Below are positions 1-7,154 of a stretch of 9,059 bases of DNA, one piece after another (positions within the stretch are counted from its first letter, which is position 1; each line of letters opens with the position of its first letter). Below the pieces are notes generated by a model, which worked only from the letters and a program-made list of their open reading frames with translations, was not told the origin of the DNA and searched no databases. The position numbers and the translations under genes are program-made. Origin of the DNA: CAIJXO01 sp964485905 (GTDB taxonomy: Bacteria > Patescibacteriota > Minisyncoccia > Phycocordibacterales > GWA1-40-21); contig CAZAJY010000022.1 in assembly GCA_964485905.1 (NCBI GenBank), forward strand, positions 1 through 9,059, in the 5' to 3' direction.

Positions 1-1
1 T

Positions 2-613
2 GAGCTTTTTGATTTTTTTAAAAAAGATTTAAATTTTCCTGTTATTGCTAACCCAGATTTTTGGCAAGGAGAATTTAATGTTTTTAAAATTGCAGATAGT
101 CGAAGTCTCAATAAGGCACATTTAAATAAACCAGTTAAATTTGATAGGAAAGTTTTTGTGGTCTTTGCAGATTTTATGACGAAAGATGCACAAAATTCCT
201 TATTAAAGATTTTTGAAGAGCCCAGAGCAGATACTATTTTCTTTTTGATTTTACCAGAATCTACAAATTTGATATCTACTTTAGAATCTAGACTCGTCTT
301 AATAAAAAGTAGTAGTGATGATTTAGGATCAAAAGCAGAAGATTTTTTAAATGCTAAGGTCGGGAAACGATTAGAAATGGTTGTAAAAATTCTTAAAGAT
401 ATAAAAGATGAGAAATCAACTAAATCAGAAGCAATTACTTTTATAAAAAATATTGAGAAAGTCATTAAAGCTAATTTAAAATTAAAAAATGGTCATAGTG
501 CCAGAGGTAAAAATCTATTGGCAATTGAAGATTTGGAGAAAGCTATTAGTTATGCCAATGACGAATCACCTTCACTCAGAGTGATTTTGGAACATCTAGC
601 ACTTGTGCTATAA
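2..613 (+). CDS. holB: DNA polymerase III delta' subunit-like clamp loader protein, 5'-truncated
   Basis: The reading frame is open from the window edge (first full codon at 2) to TAA at 611-613, about 203 residues, so the gene starts outside the window. A GTG at 158 is only an internal valine. The visible core reads VVFADFMTKDAQNSLLKIFEEP followed by SRLVL, split here at residues 52-73 and 95-99. This matches the part of delta'/DnaX AAA+ proteins where 'A..M...A.NALLK.LEEP' precedes the SRC-type sensor motif; the Cys of SRC is Leu here, as in non-catalytic delta' subunits. Family role: part of the clamp loader that places the beta sliding clamp on DNA. The Walker A region lies outside the window, so DnaX cannot be fully excluded, but the short C-terminus and lack of a zinc module in view favour delta'. 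Its stop codon overlaps the -10 box of the downstream frr promoter. Confidence 0.75.
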   Translation, partial: ELFDFFKKDLNFPVIANPDFWQGEFNVFKIADSRSLNKAHLNKPVKFDRKVFVVFADFMTKDAQNSLLKIFEEPRADTIFFLILPESTNLISTLESRLVLIKSSSDDLGSKAEDFLNAKVGKRLEMVVKILKDIKDEKSTKSEAITFIKNIEKVIKANLKLKNGHSARGKNLLAIEDLEKAISYANDESPSLRVILEHLALVL

Positions 614-614
614 T
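587..614 (+). promoter_or_regulatory. Putative frr-rseP promoter overlapping the upstream stop codon
   Basis: TTGGAA (587-592), 16-nt spacer, then a perfect extended -10, TG-c-TATAAT (606-614). The -10 contains the TAA stop of the delta' gene. A start near 621 would leave a leader of about 24 nt, AT-rich and without a Shine-Dalgarno sequence, before frr at 645. Confidence 0.5.
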
Positions 615-644
615 AAAATTATTAATCATTAATTTATTAAAAAT

Positions 645-1196
645 ATGACCTACGATTTTACAAAATTAAAAAATAAAATAAAAGAAACAGAAGATTGGAT
701 GAAGAAGGAATACATTAGTATTAGAACTGGGATGGCCTCACCACAGCTTTTGGATGGAATTCAGGTAGAAAGTTACGGCCAGAGAATGCCCTTGAATCAA
801 ATTGGCTCGGTCTCAATTGCTGATCCCAAATCACTTTTAGTGACGCCTTGGGATGCTTCGCAAGTGAAGGCTGTGGAAAAAGCCATTACGGTAGCGAATT
901 TGGGTGTTTCTTTAAAAACTGATGAAAAAGGAGTGCGAGTTTTCTTTCCAGAATTAACCAGCGAGAGACGAGAATTACTGATGAAAGTGGCTAAAGAAAA
1001 ATTAGAACAGGCTAAAATTACCCTACGTAACGTTCGTGATGAAGTGGTAAAAGATATTGAGGCAAAAGAAAAAGAGGGTGGAATGGGCGAGGATGATAAG
1101 TTCCGCTTTAAAGGCGAGATGCAGAAATCAATGGACGCTGGCAATAAAAATTTGGAAGACATTTTTAATAAAAAGGAAAAGGAAATAACCGGCTAA
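645..1196 (+). CDS. frr: Ribosome recycling factor
   Basis: 183 residues, the usual RRF length (about 185). RRF acts with EF-G to split the post-termination ribosome and release mRNA and tRNA. The sequence carries the family pattern in order: N-terminal helix of domain I, RTGMASPQLLD at 27-37 (family R-T-G-R-A-S-P, with Met for the second Arg), VESYGQRMPLNQI at 41-53, the domain II beta region with TPWD at 67-70, then long C-terminal helices containing SERRELL (106-112) and RNVRDEV (128-134). Start ATG 645 gives the canonical N-terminus. No Shine-Dalgarno site is visible; the upstream stretch is almost pure A/T. The stop overlaps the rseP start by one base (TAATG), so the two are almost certainly co-transcribed and translationally coupled. 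Confidence 0.97.
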   Translation: MTYDFTKLKNKIKETEDWMKKEYISIRTGMASPQLLDGIQVESYGQRMPLNQIGSVSIADPKSLLVTPWDASQVKAVEKAITVANLGVSLKTDEKGVRVFFPELTSERRELLMKVAKEKLEQAKITLRNVRDEVVKDIEAKEKEGGMGEDDKFRFKGEMQKSMDAGNKNLEDIFNKKEKEITG

Positions 1197-2290
1197 TGAC
1201 CATAATATTATTTTTAGTTGTTTTAGCGGTCTTGATTTTTGTCCACGAATTGGGGCATTTTTTGGTAGCCAAGAAAAGCGGAATTCGAGTGGATGAATTT
1301 GCCATTGGCTTTCCACCAAAAATTTTTAGTTGGGTGAGGGGAGAGACAAAATATGCTCTAAATTTAATTCCCTTTGGTGGCTATGTCAAAATTCACGGAG
1401 AAAACCCTGATGAGGATTCTATTTCGGGACCAGATAGTGACCGCAGTTTTGTTAATGCTAAAAAGTGGAAACAGATAAGCGTTTTGGTGGCTGGGGTGGC
1501 AATGAACATTATTTTTGCTTGGCTTTTAATTTCTATTTCTTTTATGTTTGGTTCATTAGTACCAGTGAGCGAAGAGGCATCAGATTATTCAAAATATATT
1601 AAAGATAGCCAAGTTATTTTAACTAGTATTTTACCAGATTCTCCTGCCGAAAAAGCTGGACTTTTACAGGGTGATAAATTATTGAAGATAGAAGAAATTA
1701 GTGGAAAAGATTTAAATACCACTAAAGTTAGAGAATTAATTGAGGGTAGTCTTGATGGTCAAATTGATATTACTTATGAGCGAAATGGAGAGATAAAAAA
1801 TACGGTGGCTGTAGCTGAATTAAATTCTATAGAAAAAAGAAAAGTAATTGGTATTTATATGGAAAATGTTGGCATTGTAAAATTGAATCCATTTTTGGCT
1901 TTATGGGAAGGTGGAAAATTAACGGCCGTGATTTTTAAGCAGGTGGCCGTTGGTCTTGGAACTTTCTTGACTCAAGCAGTTAGAGGGCGAGCAGATTTTT
2001 CTCAAGTCTCGGGACCGGTTGGAATTGTTGGTCTGGTTGGGGATGCAGCTGCTTTTGGTCTGGCTTATTTCTTTGGTTTTGTGGCCTTTATCTCGCTTAA
2101 CTTGGCAGTTATAAACTTGATTCCTTTTCCAGCTTTAGATGGGGGCCGTGTTCTGTTTGTTATTATTGAAGCAATTATTCGCCGACCGATTAAACCTATT
2201 GTAGCTAATGCAATTAATTCTATCGGTTTCTTTATTTTAATTGGCTTAATGCTCATTATTACTTATCGAGATATTATGAAGTTTTTCTAA
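1196..2290 (+). CDS. rseP: RIP metalloprotease RseP (site-2 protease family, inner membrane)
   Basis: 364 residues. It is an intramembrane zinc protease that in other bacteria cleaves anti-sigma factors and leftover signal peptides. Catalytic HELGH is at 17-21 inside the first membrane segment (about 2-26). The GxxPFGGYVKI-type element follows as LIPFGGYVKI (57-66). A second membrane helix spans about 93-115, then one PDZ domain of about 140-215 (ILPDSPAEKAGLLQGDKLLKI at 145-165). The second zinc-binding motif NLIPFPALDGG lies at 307-317, with Asp315 as ligand, between C-terminal membrane helices of about 285-308 and 338-357. All metal ligands (H17, H21, D315) and E18 are present, so it should be active. 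It has one PDZ rather than the two of E. coli RseP, as in RasP/YluC-type members. The ATG shares its A with the frr stop; a weak AGGA-rich stretch lies upstream. Confidence 0.95.
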   Translation: MTIILFLVVLAVLIFVHELGHFLVAKKSGIRVDEFAIGFPPKIFSWVRGETKYALNLIPFGGYVKIHGENPDEDSISGPDSDRSFVNAKKWKQISVLVAGVAMNIIFAWLLISISFMFGSLVPVSEEASDYSKYIKDSQVILTSILPDSPAEKAGLLQGDKLLKIEEISGKDLNTTKVRELIEGSLDGQIDITYERNGEIKNTVAVAELNSIEKRKVIGIYMENVGIVKLNPFLALWEGGKLTAVIFKQVAVGLGTFLTQAVRGRADFSQVSGPVGIVGLVGDAAAFGLAYFFGFVAFISLNLAVINLIPFPALDGGRVLFVIIEAIIRRPIKPIVANAINSIGFFILIGLMLIITYRDIMKFF

Positions 2291-2294
2291 GTAG

Positions 2295-2335
2295 AATAGC
2301 CCCACCCTTACCGTGATGGTTTGGGTGAGGCTATT
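2295..2335. terminator. Long hairpin between convergent rseP and the 2355-2693 gene
   Basis: AATAGCC-c-CACCC (2295-2307) pairs with GGGTG-a-GGCTATT (2323-2335) with one C/A mismatch. Inside, ACC (2310-2312) pairs with GGT (2318-2320) beyond a tt/tt internal loop. Neither side has a clear U-tract, so it is not a textbook intrinsic terminator. It is the only barrier between the two converging genes and can act in both directions or as a 3' end stabiliser. Confidence 0.5.
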
Positions 2336-2354
2336 TGCGATCCTGCGTAGAACT

Positions 2355-2693
2355 CTACCGGGTGAGGATTTTCCGTAATTGCTTACGGAGCTCCTCTCTT
2401 GTCGGGTGGGTAATACAGAGACAATTTTCTCCACCTTCAGCTGTATCATCTCGGAATGACTTGACGACGAAGCTCTCTGGCAGTCTCTCCCAGATCTTGT
2501 CGTTTTTCATGAGTCGAATAGCCACTCGACAGAAGGCGTTGGGATGAAGCCGGAAGCATCTCTCTGTTGTCGGTATATGAAACCTAATGAGATCTTCCTT
2601 CGTAAACTTCAGGCCCTTGAAGATCAAGATGACGATCTGATAGATCGTATCAAGCTCCGCCATTGTTAGGATTGTTGACCAATCTTTGTTCAT
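2355..2693 (-). CDS. Small hypothetical protein, 112 aa
   Basis: Not recognised. It is predicted soluble with no membrane segment. It starts MNKDWSTILTMAELDTIYQ and has a basic middle and C-terminus (RLMKND, REELRKQLRKILTR) with cysteines in TERCFRLHPNAFCRV and ENCLC. The start at 2693 is favoured over internal Met11 because AGGAGG (2702-2707) sits 8 nt upstream. Codon use differs from neighbours: Ile is mostly ATC and Lys often AAG, whereas the mre genes use ATT/AAA. By hand count 2341-2580 is about 49% G+C, against about 22% in single 60-base lines of proS and mreC; parts of frr and ddl also reach about 50%, so composition alone is weak evidence. It is monocistronic, with its own promoter upstream and a hairpin downstream, divergent from proS. 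That such signals are intact argues for a real gene; function unknown. Confidence 0.7.
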   Translation of the reverse strand: MNKDWSTILTMAELDTIYQIVILIFKGLKFTKEDLIRFHIPTTERCFRLHPNAFCRVAIRLMKNDKIWERLPESFVVKSFRDDTAEGGENCLCITHPTREELRKQLRKILTR

Positions 2694-2701
2694 AACAACT
2701 C

Positions 2702-2707
2702 CCTCCT
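2702..2707 (-). promoter_or_regulatory. Strong Shine-Dalgarno site (AGGAGG) for the 2355-2693 gene
   Basis: Minus-strand AGGAGG lies 8 nt before the ATG at 2693. It fixes the start and contrasts with the housekeeping genes here, which lack such sites. The 8006-8221 gene has the same 8-nt spacing. Confidence 0.75.
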
Positions 2708-2739
2708 ATTCTATATGGTCTACACTCGTATCCAAGAGT

Positions 2740-2768
2740 AAGATAGCACAATTGACTAACTTGGTCAA
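2740..2768 (-). promoter_or_regulatory. Putative sigma70-type promoter of the 2355-2693 gene
   Basis: On the minus strand TTGACC (2768-2763) is followed by a 17-nt spacer and TATCTT (2745-2740), about 47 nt before the ATG. A dyad TTGAC-N7-GTCAA (2752-2768) overlaps the -35 box and could be an operator, but this is inference from symmetry alone. Confidence 0.5.
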
Positions 2769-2771
2769 GTA

Positions 2772-2800
2772 TTTCATTTTTTACTAAGATGGGCTATTAT
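2772..2800 (+). promoter_or_regulatory. Putative proS-mre operon promoter, leaderless
   Basis: TATTAT (2795-2800) ends 6 nt before ATG 2807, so the expected transcription start falls on the A of the start codon. The -35 region is weak (TTTCAT at 2772-2777, spacer 17). The same -10-to-ATG spacing occurs at ddl and at the GlmU-like gene. Confidence 0.5.
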
Positions 2801-2806
2801 AGCCTT

Positions 2807-4054
2807 ATGTATCAATCACAACTTTTTACCAAGACGCGTAAGGAGGCCCCAAAAGATGAGGTCTCTAAAAATGCTCAACTTCTAATCAAGGGTGGTTTTA
2901 TTAATAAAGAAATGGCTGGGGTTTATGATTATTTGCCATTAGGTCTACGAGTGTTAAATAAAATTTGTAATATCATTCGTGAAGAGATGAATGTTATTGG
3001 AGGACAAGAATTATTTTTAACAGTTTTACAAGATCCCGAAATTTGGAAAAAATCTAATCGCTGGAGTGATGAATTGGTGGATAATTGGTTTAAAACAAAA
3101 TTAAAAAATGGTACCGAACTTGGTCTTGGTTCGACTCACGAAGAACCATTAACTAATTTGATGAAAAATCATATTCGGTCTTATAAAGATTTACCAGTAT
3201 ATCCTTATCAGATTCAGACTAAATTTAGGAATGAAGTAAGAGCAAAAAGTGGAATTATGCGTGGGCGAGAATTTTTAATGAAAGATTTATATTCTTTTTC
3301 CAAAGATATTTCTGAACACAATAAATTTTATGAGAAATCTAAAGTAGCTTATAAAAAGATTTTTGAACGTGTTGGTTTGGGTGATAGAACTTTTATTACT
3401 TTTTCTTCTGGTGGTACTTTTAGTAAATATTCTCACGAATTTCAAACTCTTTCTGATGCCGGTGAAGATTTAATTTATATTTGTGATAAATGTAAGGTTG
3501 CGGTTAATAAAGAATTGATTGGAGAGCAGGATTGTTGCCCAGAATGTAAGAATAAAAAATTACGTGAAGAAAAAGGAATTGAAACGGGGAATATCTTTAA
3601 TTTGGGTACAAAATTTTCAGACGCTCTTGGTTTGACTTATTTGGATGAAAAAGGACAAAAGCAAACTGTGATAATGGGTTGTTACGGGCTTGGTCCTAGT
3701 CGTTTGATGGGTACTATTGTTGAATGTTTTGCTGATAAAGAAGGTATTGTTTGGCCGAAATCTATAGCTCCTTTTGCTATTCATTTGCTTAATATTGGCT
3801 CAAGTGAGAAGGCAAAAGAGGTTACCGATGAACTTTATAAAAAGTTGCAAAAAGAGGGGATTGAGGTATTGTGTGATGATCGGGACTTAAGAGCTGGAGA
3901 GAAGTTTGCTGATGCTGATCTCCTGGGTATTCCTTTAAGGATTATAATCAGTGAAAAAACATTAGAGAAAGGAGAATTCGAAATAAAAGATAGAGCGAGT
4001 GGAGAGGTGACTATGGTTAAAGAAAAAGATTTATGGGATTTTTTAAAAAGATAA
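2807..4054 (+). CDS. proS: Prolyl-tRNA synthetase, short form lacking the editing insertion
   Basis: 415 residues from ATG 2807; an in-frame ATG at 2789 adds six residues. I prefer 2807 because it gives the family N-terminus MYQSQLFTKT and fits the -10 spacing. The enzyme charges tRNA-Pro. Class II core: motif 1 region about 48-75, motif 2 with TKFRNEVRAKSGIMRGREF at 138-156, motif 3 with GCYGLGPSRL at 291-300, then an anticodon-binding domain from about 322 to 415. Full-length bacterial-type ProRS is about 565 residues with an editing (INS) domain of roughly 180 residues between motifs 2 and 3. Here that position holds only about 30 residues with two Cys pairs (C226/C229 and C243-C244/C247), like a small zinc knuckle. 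The 3' end overlaps mreB by 22 nt, so the synthetase heads the mre operon. Confidence 0.95.
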   Translation: MYQSQLFTKTRKEAPKDEVSKNAQLLIKGGFINKEMAGVYDYLPLGLRVLNKICNIIREEMNVIGGQELFLTVLQDPEIWKKSNRWSDELVDNWFKTKLKNGTELGLGSTHEEPLTNLMKNHIRSYKDLPVYPYQIQTKFRNEVRAKSGIMRGREFLMKDLYSFSKDISEHNKFYEKSKVAYKKIFERVGLGDRTFITFSSGGTFSKYSHEFQTLSDAGEDLIYICDKCKVAVNKELIGEQDCCPECKNKKLREEKGIETGNIFNLGTKFSDALGLTYLDEKGQKQTVIMGCYGLGPSRLMGTIVECFADKEGIVWPKSIAPFAIHLLNIGSSEKAKEVTDELYKKLQKEGIEVLCDDRDLRAGEKFADADLLGIPLRIIISEKTLEKGEFEIKDRASGEVTMVKEKDLWDFLKR

Positions 4055-5103
4055 AAGAAAAGATAAACAGAAAATTTTCCAACGATATTGGTATTGATTT
4101 GGGAACAGCTAACACTTTGGTTTATTTAGCGGGTAAGGGTATTGTAGTAAATGAACCATCGGTAGTTGCTTTAAATCAAAAGACCGGACGTGTAGTTGCG
4201 GTTGGTGCACAGGCCAAAGCAATGTTGGGAAGAACTCCACCTCATATTGTAGCTGTGCGACCTTTGGTGGACGGTGTAATTTCAGATTTTGAAGTAACGG
4301 AGGAAATGATTGCTTATTTGATAAAAAAAGCGGAAGAACTTTCACCTAAACCTTTGGGACCACGGGTGGTGGTTGGCGTACCATCTGGAGTGACAAATGT
4401 CGAAATTAGAGCTGTACGTGATGCAACAAGAAATGCCGGCGCACGAGAAGTTTATATCGTGGAAGAGCCAATGGCTGGCGCTATTGGTATTCGTTTGCCG
4501 ATTAAGAGTCCGATTGGTAGTATGGTAATCGATATCGGTGGCGGGACTTCAGACATTGCAGTTATTTCTTTAGGTGGAATTGTAAAATCAAAAAATTTAC
4601 GAGTGGCCGGTGATAAATTAAATAATGACATTATTGCTTATATTCGTAGTGAATTTAAGATTTTAATTGGTGAAAAGACAGCTGAAGAAATAAAAGTTCA
4701 TGTTGGTTCAGTCATGCCAGAGCAATCAATGGAATTACCAGTTAAAGGACGAGATTTGGTAACCGGTTTACCTCGTGAAGTAATTATTACTGATGGTGAT
4801 GTGCGTGAAGCAATGTCCCAGAGTATTGCTAATCTGGTAGAAACAGTTAAAGAAGTTTTGGAAACAACACCACCAGAAATTGTATCCGATGTGATGCAAC
4901 GTGGAATTTATTTAGTGGGCGGGGGAGCATTAATTCGTGGCTTGGATATTTTATTAAATGAAGAATTAAAAATCCCAGTTTATATTGCAAGTGATCCATT
5001 AACGGCAATAGCTCGAGGCACCGGAATAATTTTGGAAAATTTGGAGGATTATCGGGAAGTATTAATTGAAAACGAAGATGAATTACCTCCTAAAAAGCAG
5101 TAA
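4033..5103 (+). CDS. mreB: Rod shape-determining protein MreB (bacterial actin)
   Basis: 356 residues, slightly longer than usual (about 335-345) because of a basic N-terminal extension and an acidic/proline tail (ENEDELPPKKQ). MreB filaments lie under the inner membrane and guide lateral peptidoglycan synthesis. Actin-fold motifs: phosphate-1 loop GIDLGTANTLVYL at 20-32, RPLVDGVI at 76-83, VVVGVPSG at 112-119, YIVEEPMAGAIG at 141-152, phosphate-2 VIDIGGGTSDIAV at 165-177, adenosine motif YLVGGGALIRGLD at 293-305. The N-terminus MGFFKKIKEKINRKF looks amphipathic, as in MreBs that bind membrane through an N-terminal helix. The start lies inside proS (22-nt overlap, different frame) with only an A/G-rich stretch upstream, so translational coupling is likely. 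mreC begins inside its 3' end. Confidence 0.96.
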   Translation: MGFFKKIKEKINRKFSNDIGIDLGTANTLVYLAGKGIVVNEPSVVALNQKTGRVVAVGAQAKAMLGRTPPHIVAVRPLVDGVISDFEVTEEMIAYLIKKAEELSPKPLGPRVVVGVPSGVTNVEIRAVRDATRNAGAREVYIVEEPMAGAIGIRLPIKSPIGSMVIDIGGGTSDIAVISLGGIVKSKNLRVAGDKLNNDIIAYIRSEFKILIGEKTAEEIKVHVGSVMPEQSMELPVKGRDLVTGLPREVIITDGDVREAMSQSIANLVETVKEVLETTPPEIVSDVMQRGIYLVGGGALIRGLDILLNEELKIPVYIASDPLTAIARGTGIILENLEDYREVLIENEDELPPKKQ

Positions 5104-5872
5104 TTTTGAAGATAGAAAAAAAGCAGCAAGAAAAAGGGTTTTTATAACTATTATTGTTTTAGTTATTTTGGTTATAATTATTGCTACCGGTCCGATTAGG
5201 AGAGCTTTATTTTTTATTGCTGAGCCAATTTGGAAATCAGAAAATTCTATTTCTAATTCTAATTTTTTCGAATATTTTAAATCAAAACAAGCTTTAATAA
5301 ATGATCGATTAACCATTGAGAAAAAACTTTTTCTAGCTGGTAATTTATTAGCAGAGAACGAAATTTTACAGACTGAAAATGAAAACTTGAAAGATTTACT
5401 TGGAAGAAAAGAGACAAAACAAAAAACAGTTCTGGCTTCTATTTTAGTTAAACCACCACAAATCCCCTATGATTCATTAATTGTAGATATTGGAGAAGAT
5501 TTTAATATAGCTATTGGTAATAAGGTAATGGCTAATGGCAATGTTTATATTGGAGAAGTAACAGAGATTTTTCCTCACTCATCTAAAATTATTCTTTATT
5601 CAACACCAGGGCGAAAATTACCTGTTGTTTTAGGAACAAATTCAGTTAGTATGGAAGCAATTGGTATTGGTGGTGGAAATTTTAATATTTTTTTACCACG
5701 TGAAGTAGAAATTAAAGAGGGTGATGTAATAATTATTCCATCTATTACAACAAATGTTTTTGGTATTGTTGAGAAAATTAATTTTAAAGATAAAGATTCT
5801 TTTCAGACTATTTTATTTAAAAGTCCAATTAATATCTCGGAATTAAACTGGGTAGAAATTATTATAAATTAA
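5078..5872 (+). CDS. mreC: Rod shape-determining protein MreC
   Basis: 264 residues from ATG 5078; a TTG at 5066 in the same frame would add four. Layout is the MreC pattern: short cytoplasmic basic N-terminus (DRKKAARKR), one membrane helix at about 21-38 (VFITIIVLVILVIIIATG), a coiled-coil-like stretch rich in L/E/N/K at about 60-110, then a beta-rich periplasmic region including KPPQIPYDSLIVDIGEDF and a glycine-rich turn (IGIGGGNFN). Family role: bridges cytoplasmic MreB to the periplasmic elongasome (PBP2/RodA). It overlaps mreB by 26 nt and is followed 3 nt later by the mreD-like gene. Sequence conservation in this family is low, so the call rests on architecture plus operon position. 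No Shine-Dalgarno site is evident; coupling to mreB is likely. Confidence 0.87.
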   Translation: MNYLLKSSNFEDRKKAARKRVFITIIVLVILVIIIATGPIRRALFFIAEPIWKSENSISNSNFFEYFKSKQALINDRLTIEKKLFLAGNLLAENEILQTENENLKDLLGRKETKQKTVLASILVKPPQIPYDSLIVDIGEDFNIAIGNKVMANGNVYIGEVTEIFPHSSKIILYSTPGRKLPVVLGTNSVSMEAIGIGGGNFNIFLPREVEIKEGDVIIIPSITTNVFGIVEKINFKDKDSFQTILFKSPINISELNWVEIIIN

Positions 5873-5875
5873 AAA

Positions 5876-6154
5876 ATGTTGAAGCATATTATATTAGACA
5901 TTATATTATTTTTATCCATTATAATCTGTCCTTGGTGGGTATCAACATTTTTTGCTCTATTCTTACTTTATTATCTAAGATTTTTTAATGAGATAATTTT
6001 ATTTGGTGTGGTGATGGATATTTTTTATGGAAATTTTTCTCCTTTGTTAACTGATGGATTTCATCTCTTTTCTTATAAATTTACTATTTTCTTTTTGATT
6101 CTTCTCTTATTTTCTTTTTTTGTAAAAAAGCGCCTTAAATTTTATTCCCAATAG
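5876..6154 (+). CDS. mreD: MreD-like small integral membrane protein
   Basis: 92 residues, almost entirely hydrophobic, with apparent membrane stretches at about 4-19, 22-38, 39-52 and 66-84, ending in a basic tail (KKRLKF). It begins 3 nt after the mreC stop, the classical mreD position. MreD of model bacteria is about 160-170 residues with five or six helices, so this is roughly half length. In-frame the gene ends cleanly with TAG and the next promoter follows at once, so there is no sign of a frameshifted remainder. The identification rests on position and hydrophobicity; residue-level similarity is not convincing by eye. It could be a minimal MreD or an unrelated small membrane partner of MreC. 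Confidence 0.55.
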   Translation: MLKHIILDIILFLSIIICPWWVSTFFALFLLYYLRFFNEIILFGVVMDIFYGNFSPLLTDGFHLFSYKFTIFFLILLLFSFFVKKRLKFYSQ

Positions 6155-6173
6155 TTTTTATTTATGATATAAT
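6145..6173 (+). promoter_or_regulatory. ddl promoter with extended -10, leaderless
   Basis: TTCCCA (6145-6150), 17-nt spacer ending in TG-a, then TATAAT (6168-6173). The ATG begins at 6180, exactly where transcription should start, so the mRNA is predicted to have no 5' leader. The -35 box overlaps the end of the mreD-like gene. Confidence 0.68.
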
Positions 6174-6179
6174 TCTTTT

Positions 6180-7145
6180 ATGTCAAAGAAAAAAGTTGGA
6201 GTTTTGCGTGGTGGTCCATCCAGTGAATATGAGGTGTCTTTAAAGTCTGGTAAATCAGTCATTGATTCTTTGGCTGATCGTTATGATGTCTTAGATATTT
6301 TCATTGATCGACAGGGGACATGGCATCATTTAGGGGCACCAATTGAACCAGAAAAAGTCTTTAAGAAAGTAGACGTTATTTTTAATGCCCTGCATGGAAC
6401 TTATGGTGAAGATGGCACGGTGCAAAAACTTTTAGATTATTTTAATATTCCTTATACTGGTTCAACCGCCTTGGCTTCGGCTGTGGGGATGAATAAGGTT
6501 TTATCTAAGAAAATTTTTAAAAATAATAATCTTAAAACTCCACTTCATAAGACAGTTGCCAAAGATAGTGATCTGGCGTTTGAAATTCAGAATTTGTTTA
6601 AGACTTTTCCCATGCCCGCTGTTGTTAAGCCGGTATCCGGTGGTTCATCAGTTGGTACGGCCATTGCTAAGACCTTGATGGACTTAGAAAAAGCCATTAC
6701 GGATGCCTTAAAGTATTCTGACCAAGCTCTGATTGAAGAATTTATTCCGGGAAAAGAAGCCACTTGCGGAGTGGTGGATGATTTTAGAAATGAATTTCCT
6801 TATGCTCTTTTACCAGTGGAAATTAGAAAGCCGACTGAGTCCGCTTTTTTCGATTATGATGCTAAATATAGTGGTAAGTCACAGGAAATTTGTCCGGGCG
6901 ATTTTACCGAAGAGGAAAAATTAATAATTCAGACTATGTCTCAAGAAGCCCATAAAGCCCTTGGTTTACGTCATTATTCACGTTCCGATTTTATTATTCA
7001 TCCCAAGCGAGGAATTTATATTTTGGAAACTAACACTTTGCCAGGTTTGACTAGTGAATCACTTTTACCTAAATCACTTCAGGCCATCGGCTGTTCTCTG
7101 CCGGACTTTTTGGATCATTTAATTAAATTAGCTTTGAAGAAATAG
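6180..7145 (+). CDS. ddl: D-alanine--D-alanine ligase
   Basis: 321 residues, normal for Ddl (about 305-365). This ATP-grasp enzyme joins two D-Ala for the peptidoglycan stem peptide. Motifs: GGPSSEYEVSLKSG at 11-24, with Glu18 matching the first-subsite Glu15 of E. coli DdlB; HGTYGEDGT at 72-80; ATP-grasp lysine and omega-loop VVKPVSGGSSVGT at 148-160; FFDYDAKYSGK at 223-233, retaining the Tyr-Asp-x-Ala-Lys-Tyr that marks D-Ala-D-Ala rather than D-Ala-D-Lac ligases; SRSDF at 267-271; and metal-binding LETNTLPGLTSESLLPK at 282-298 with Glu283 and Asn285. All catalytic residues are present. It follows the mre genes but has its own strong promoter. It converges on the GlmU-like gene with only 9 nt between their stop codons, a stretch with T-runs but no hairpin. 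Confidence 0.96.
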   Translation: MSKKKVGVLRGGPSSEYEVSLKSGKSVIDSLADRYDVLDIFIDRQGTWHHLGAPIEPEKVFKKVDVIFNALHGTYGEDGTVQKLLDYFNIPYTGSTALASAVGMNKVLSKKIFKNNNLKTPLHKTVAKDSDLAFEIQNLFKTFPMPAVVKPVSGGSSVGTAIAKTLMDLEKAITDALKYSDQALIEEFIPGKEATCGVVDDFRNEFPYALLPVEIRKPTESAFFDYDAKYSGKSQEICPGDFTEEEKLIIQTMSQEAHKALGLRHYSRSDFIIHPKRGIYILETNTLPGLTSESLLPKSLQAIGCSLPDFLDHLIKLALKK

Positions 7146-7154
7146 GAAATAAGA

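Noticed and set aside
797..1319. Minus-strand ORFs opposite frr and rseP
   Set aside because: They are shadows of two clearly conserved plus-strand genes, with no start signals or recognisable protein features.
2372..2389. Perfect hairpin TCCGTAA-ttgc-TTACGGA
   Set aside because: It lies inside the coding end of the 2355-2693 gene with no U-tract; a 7-bp stem is weak evidence for a regulatory role.
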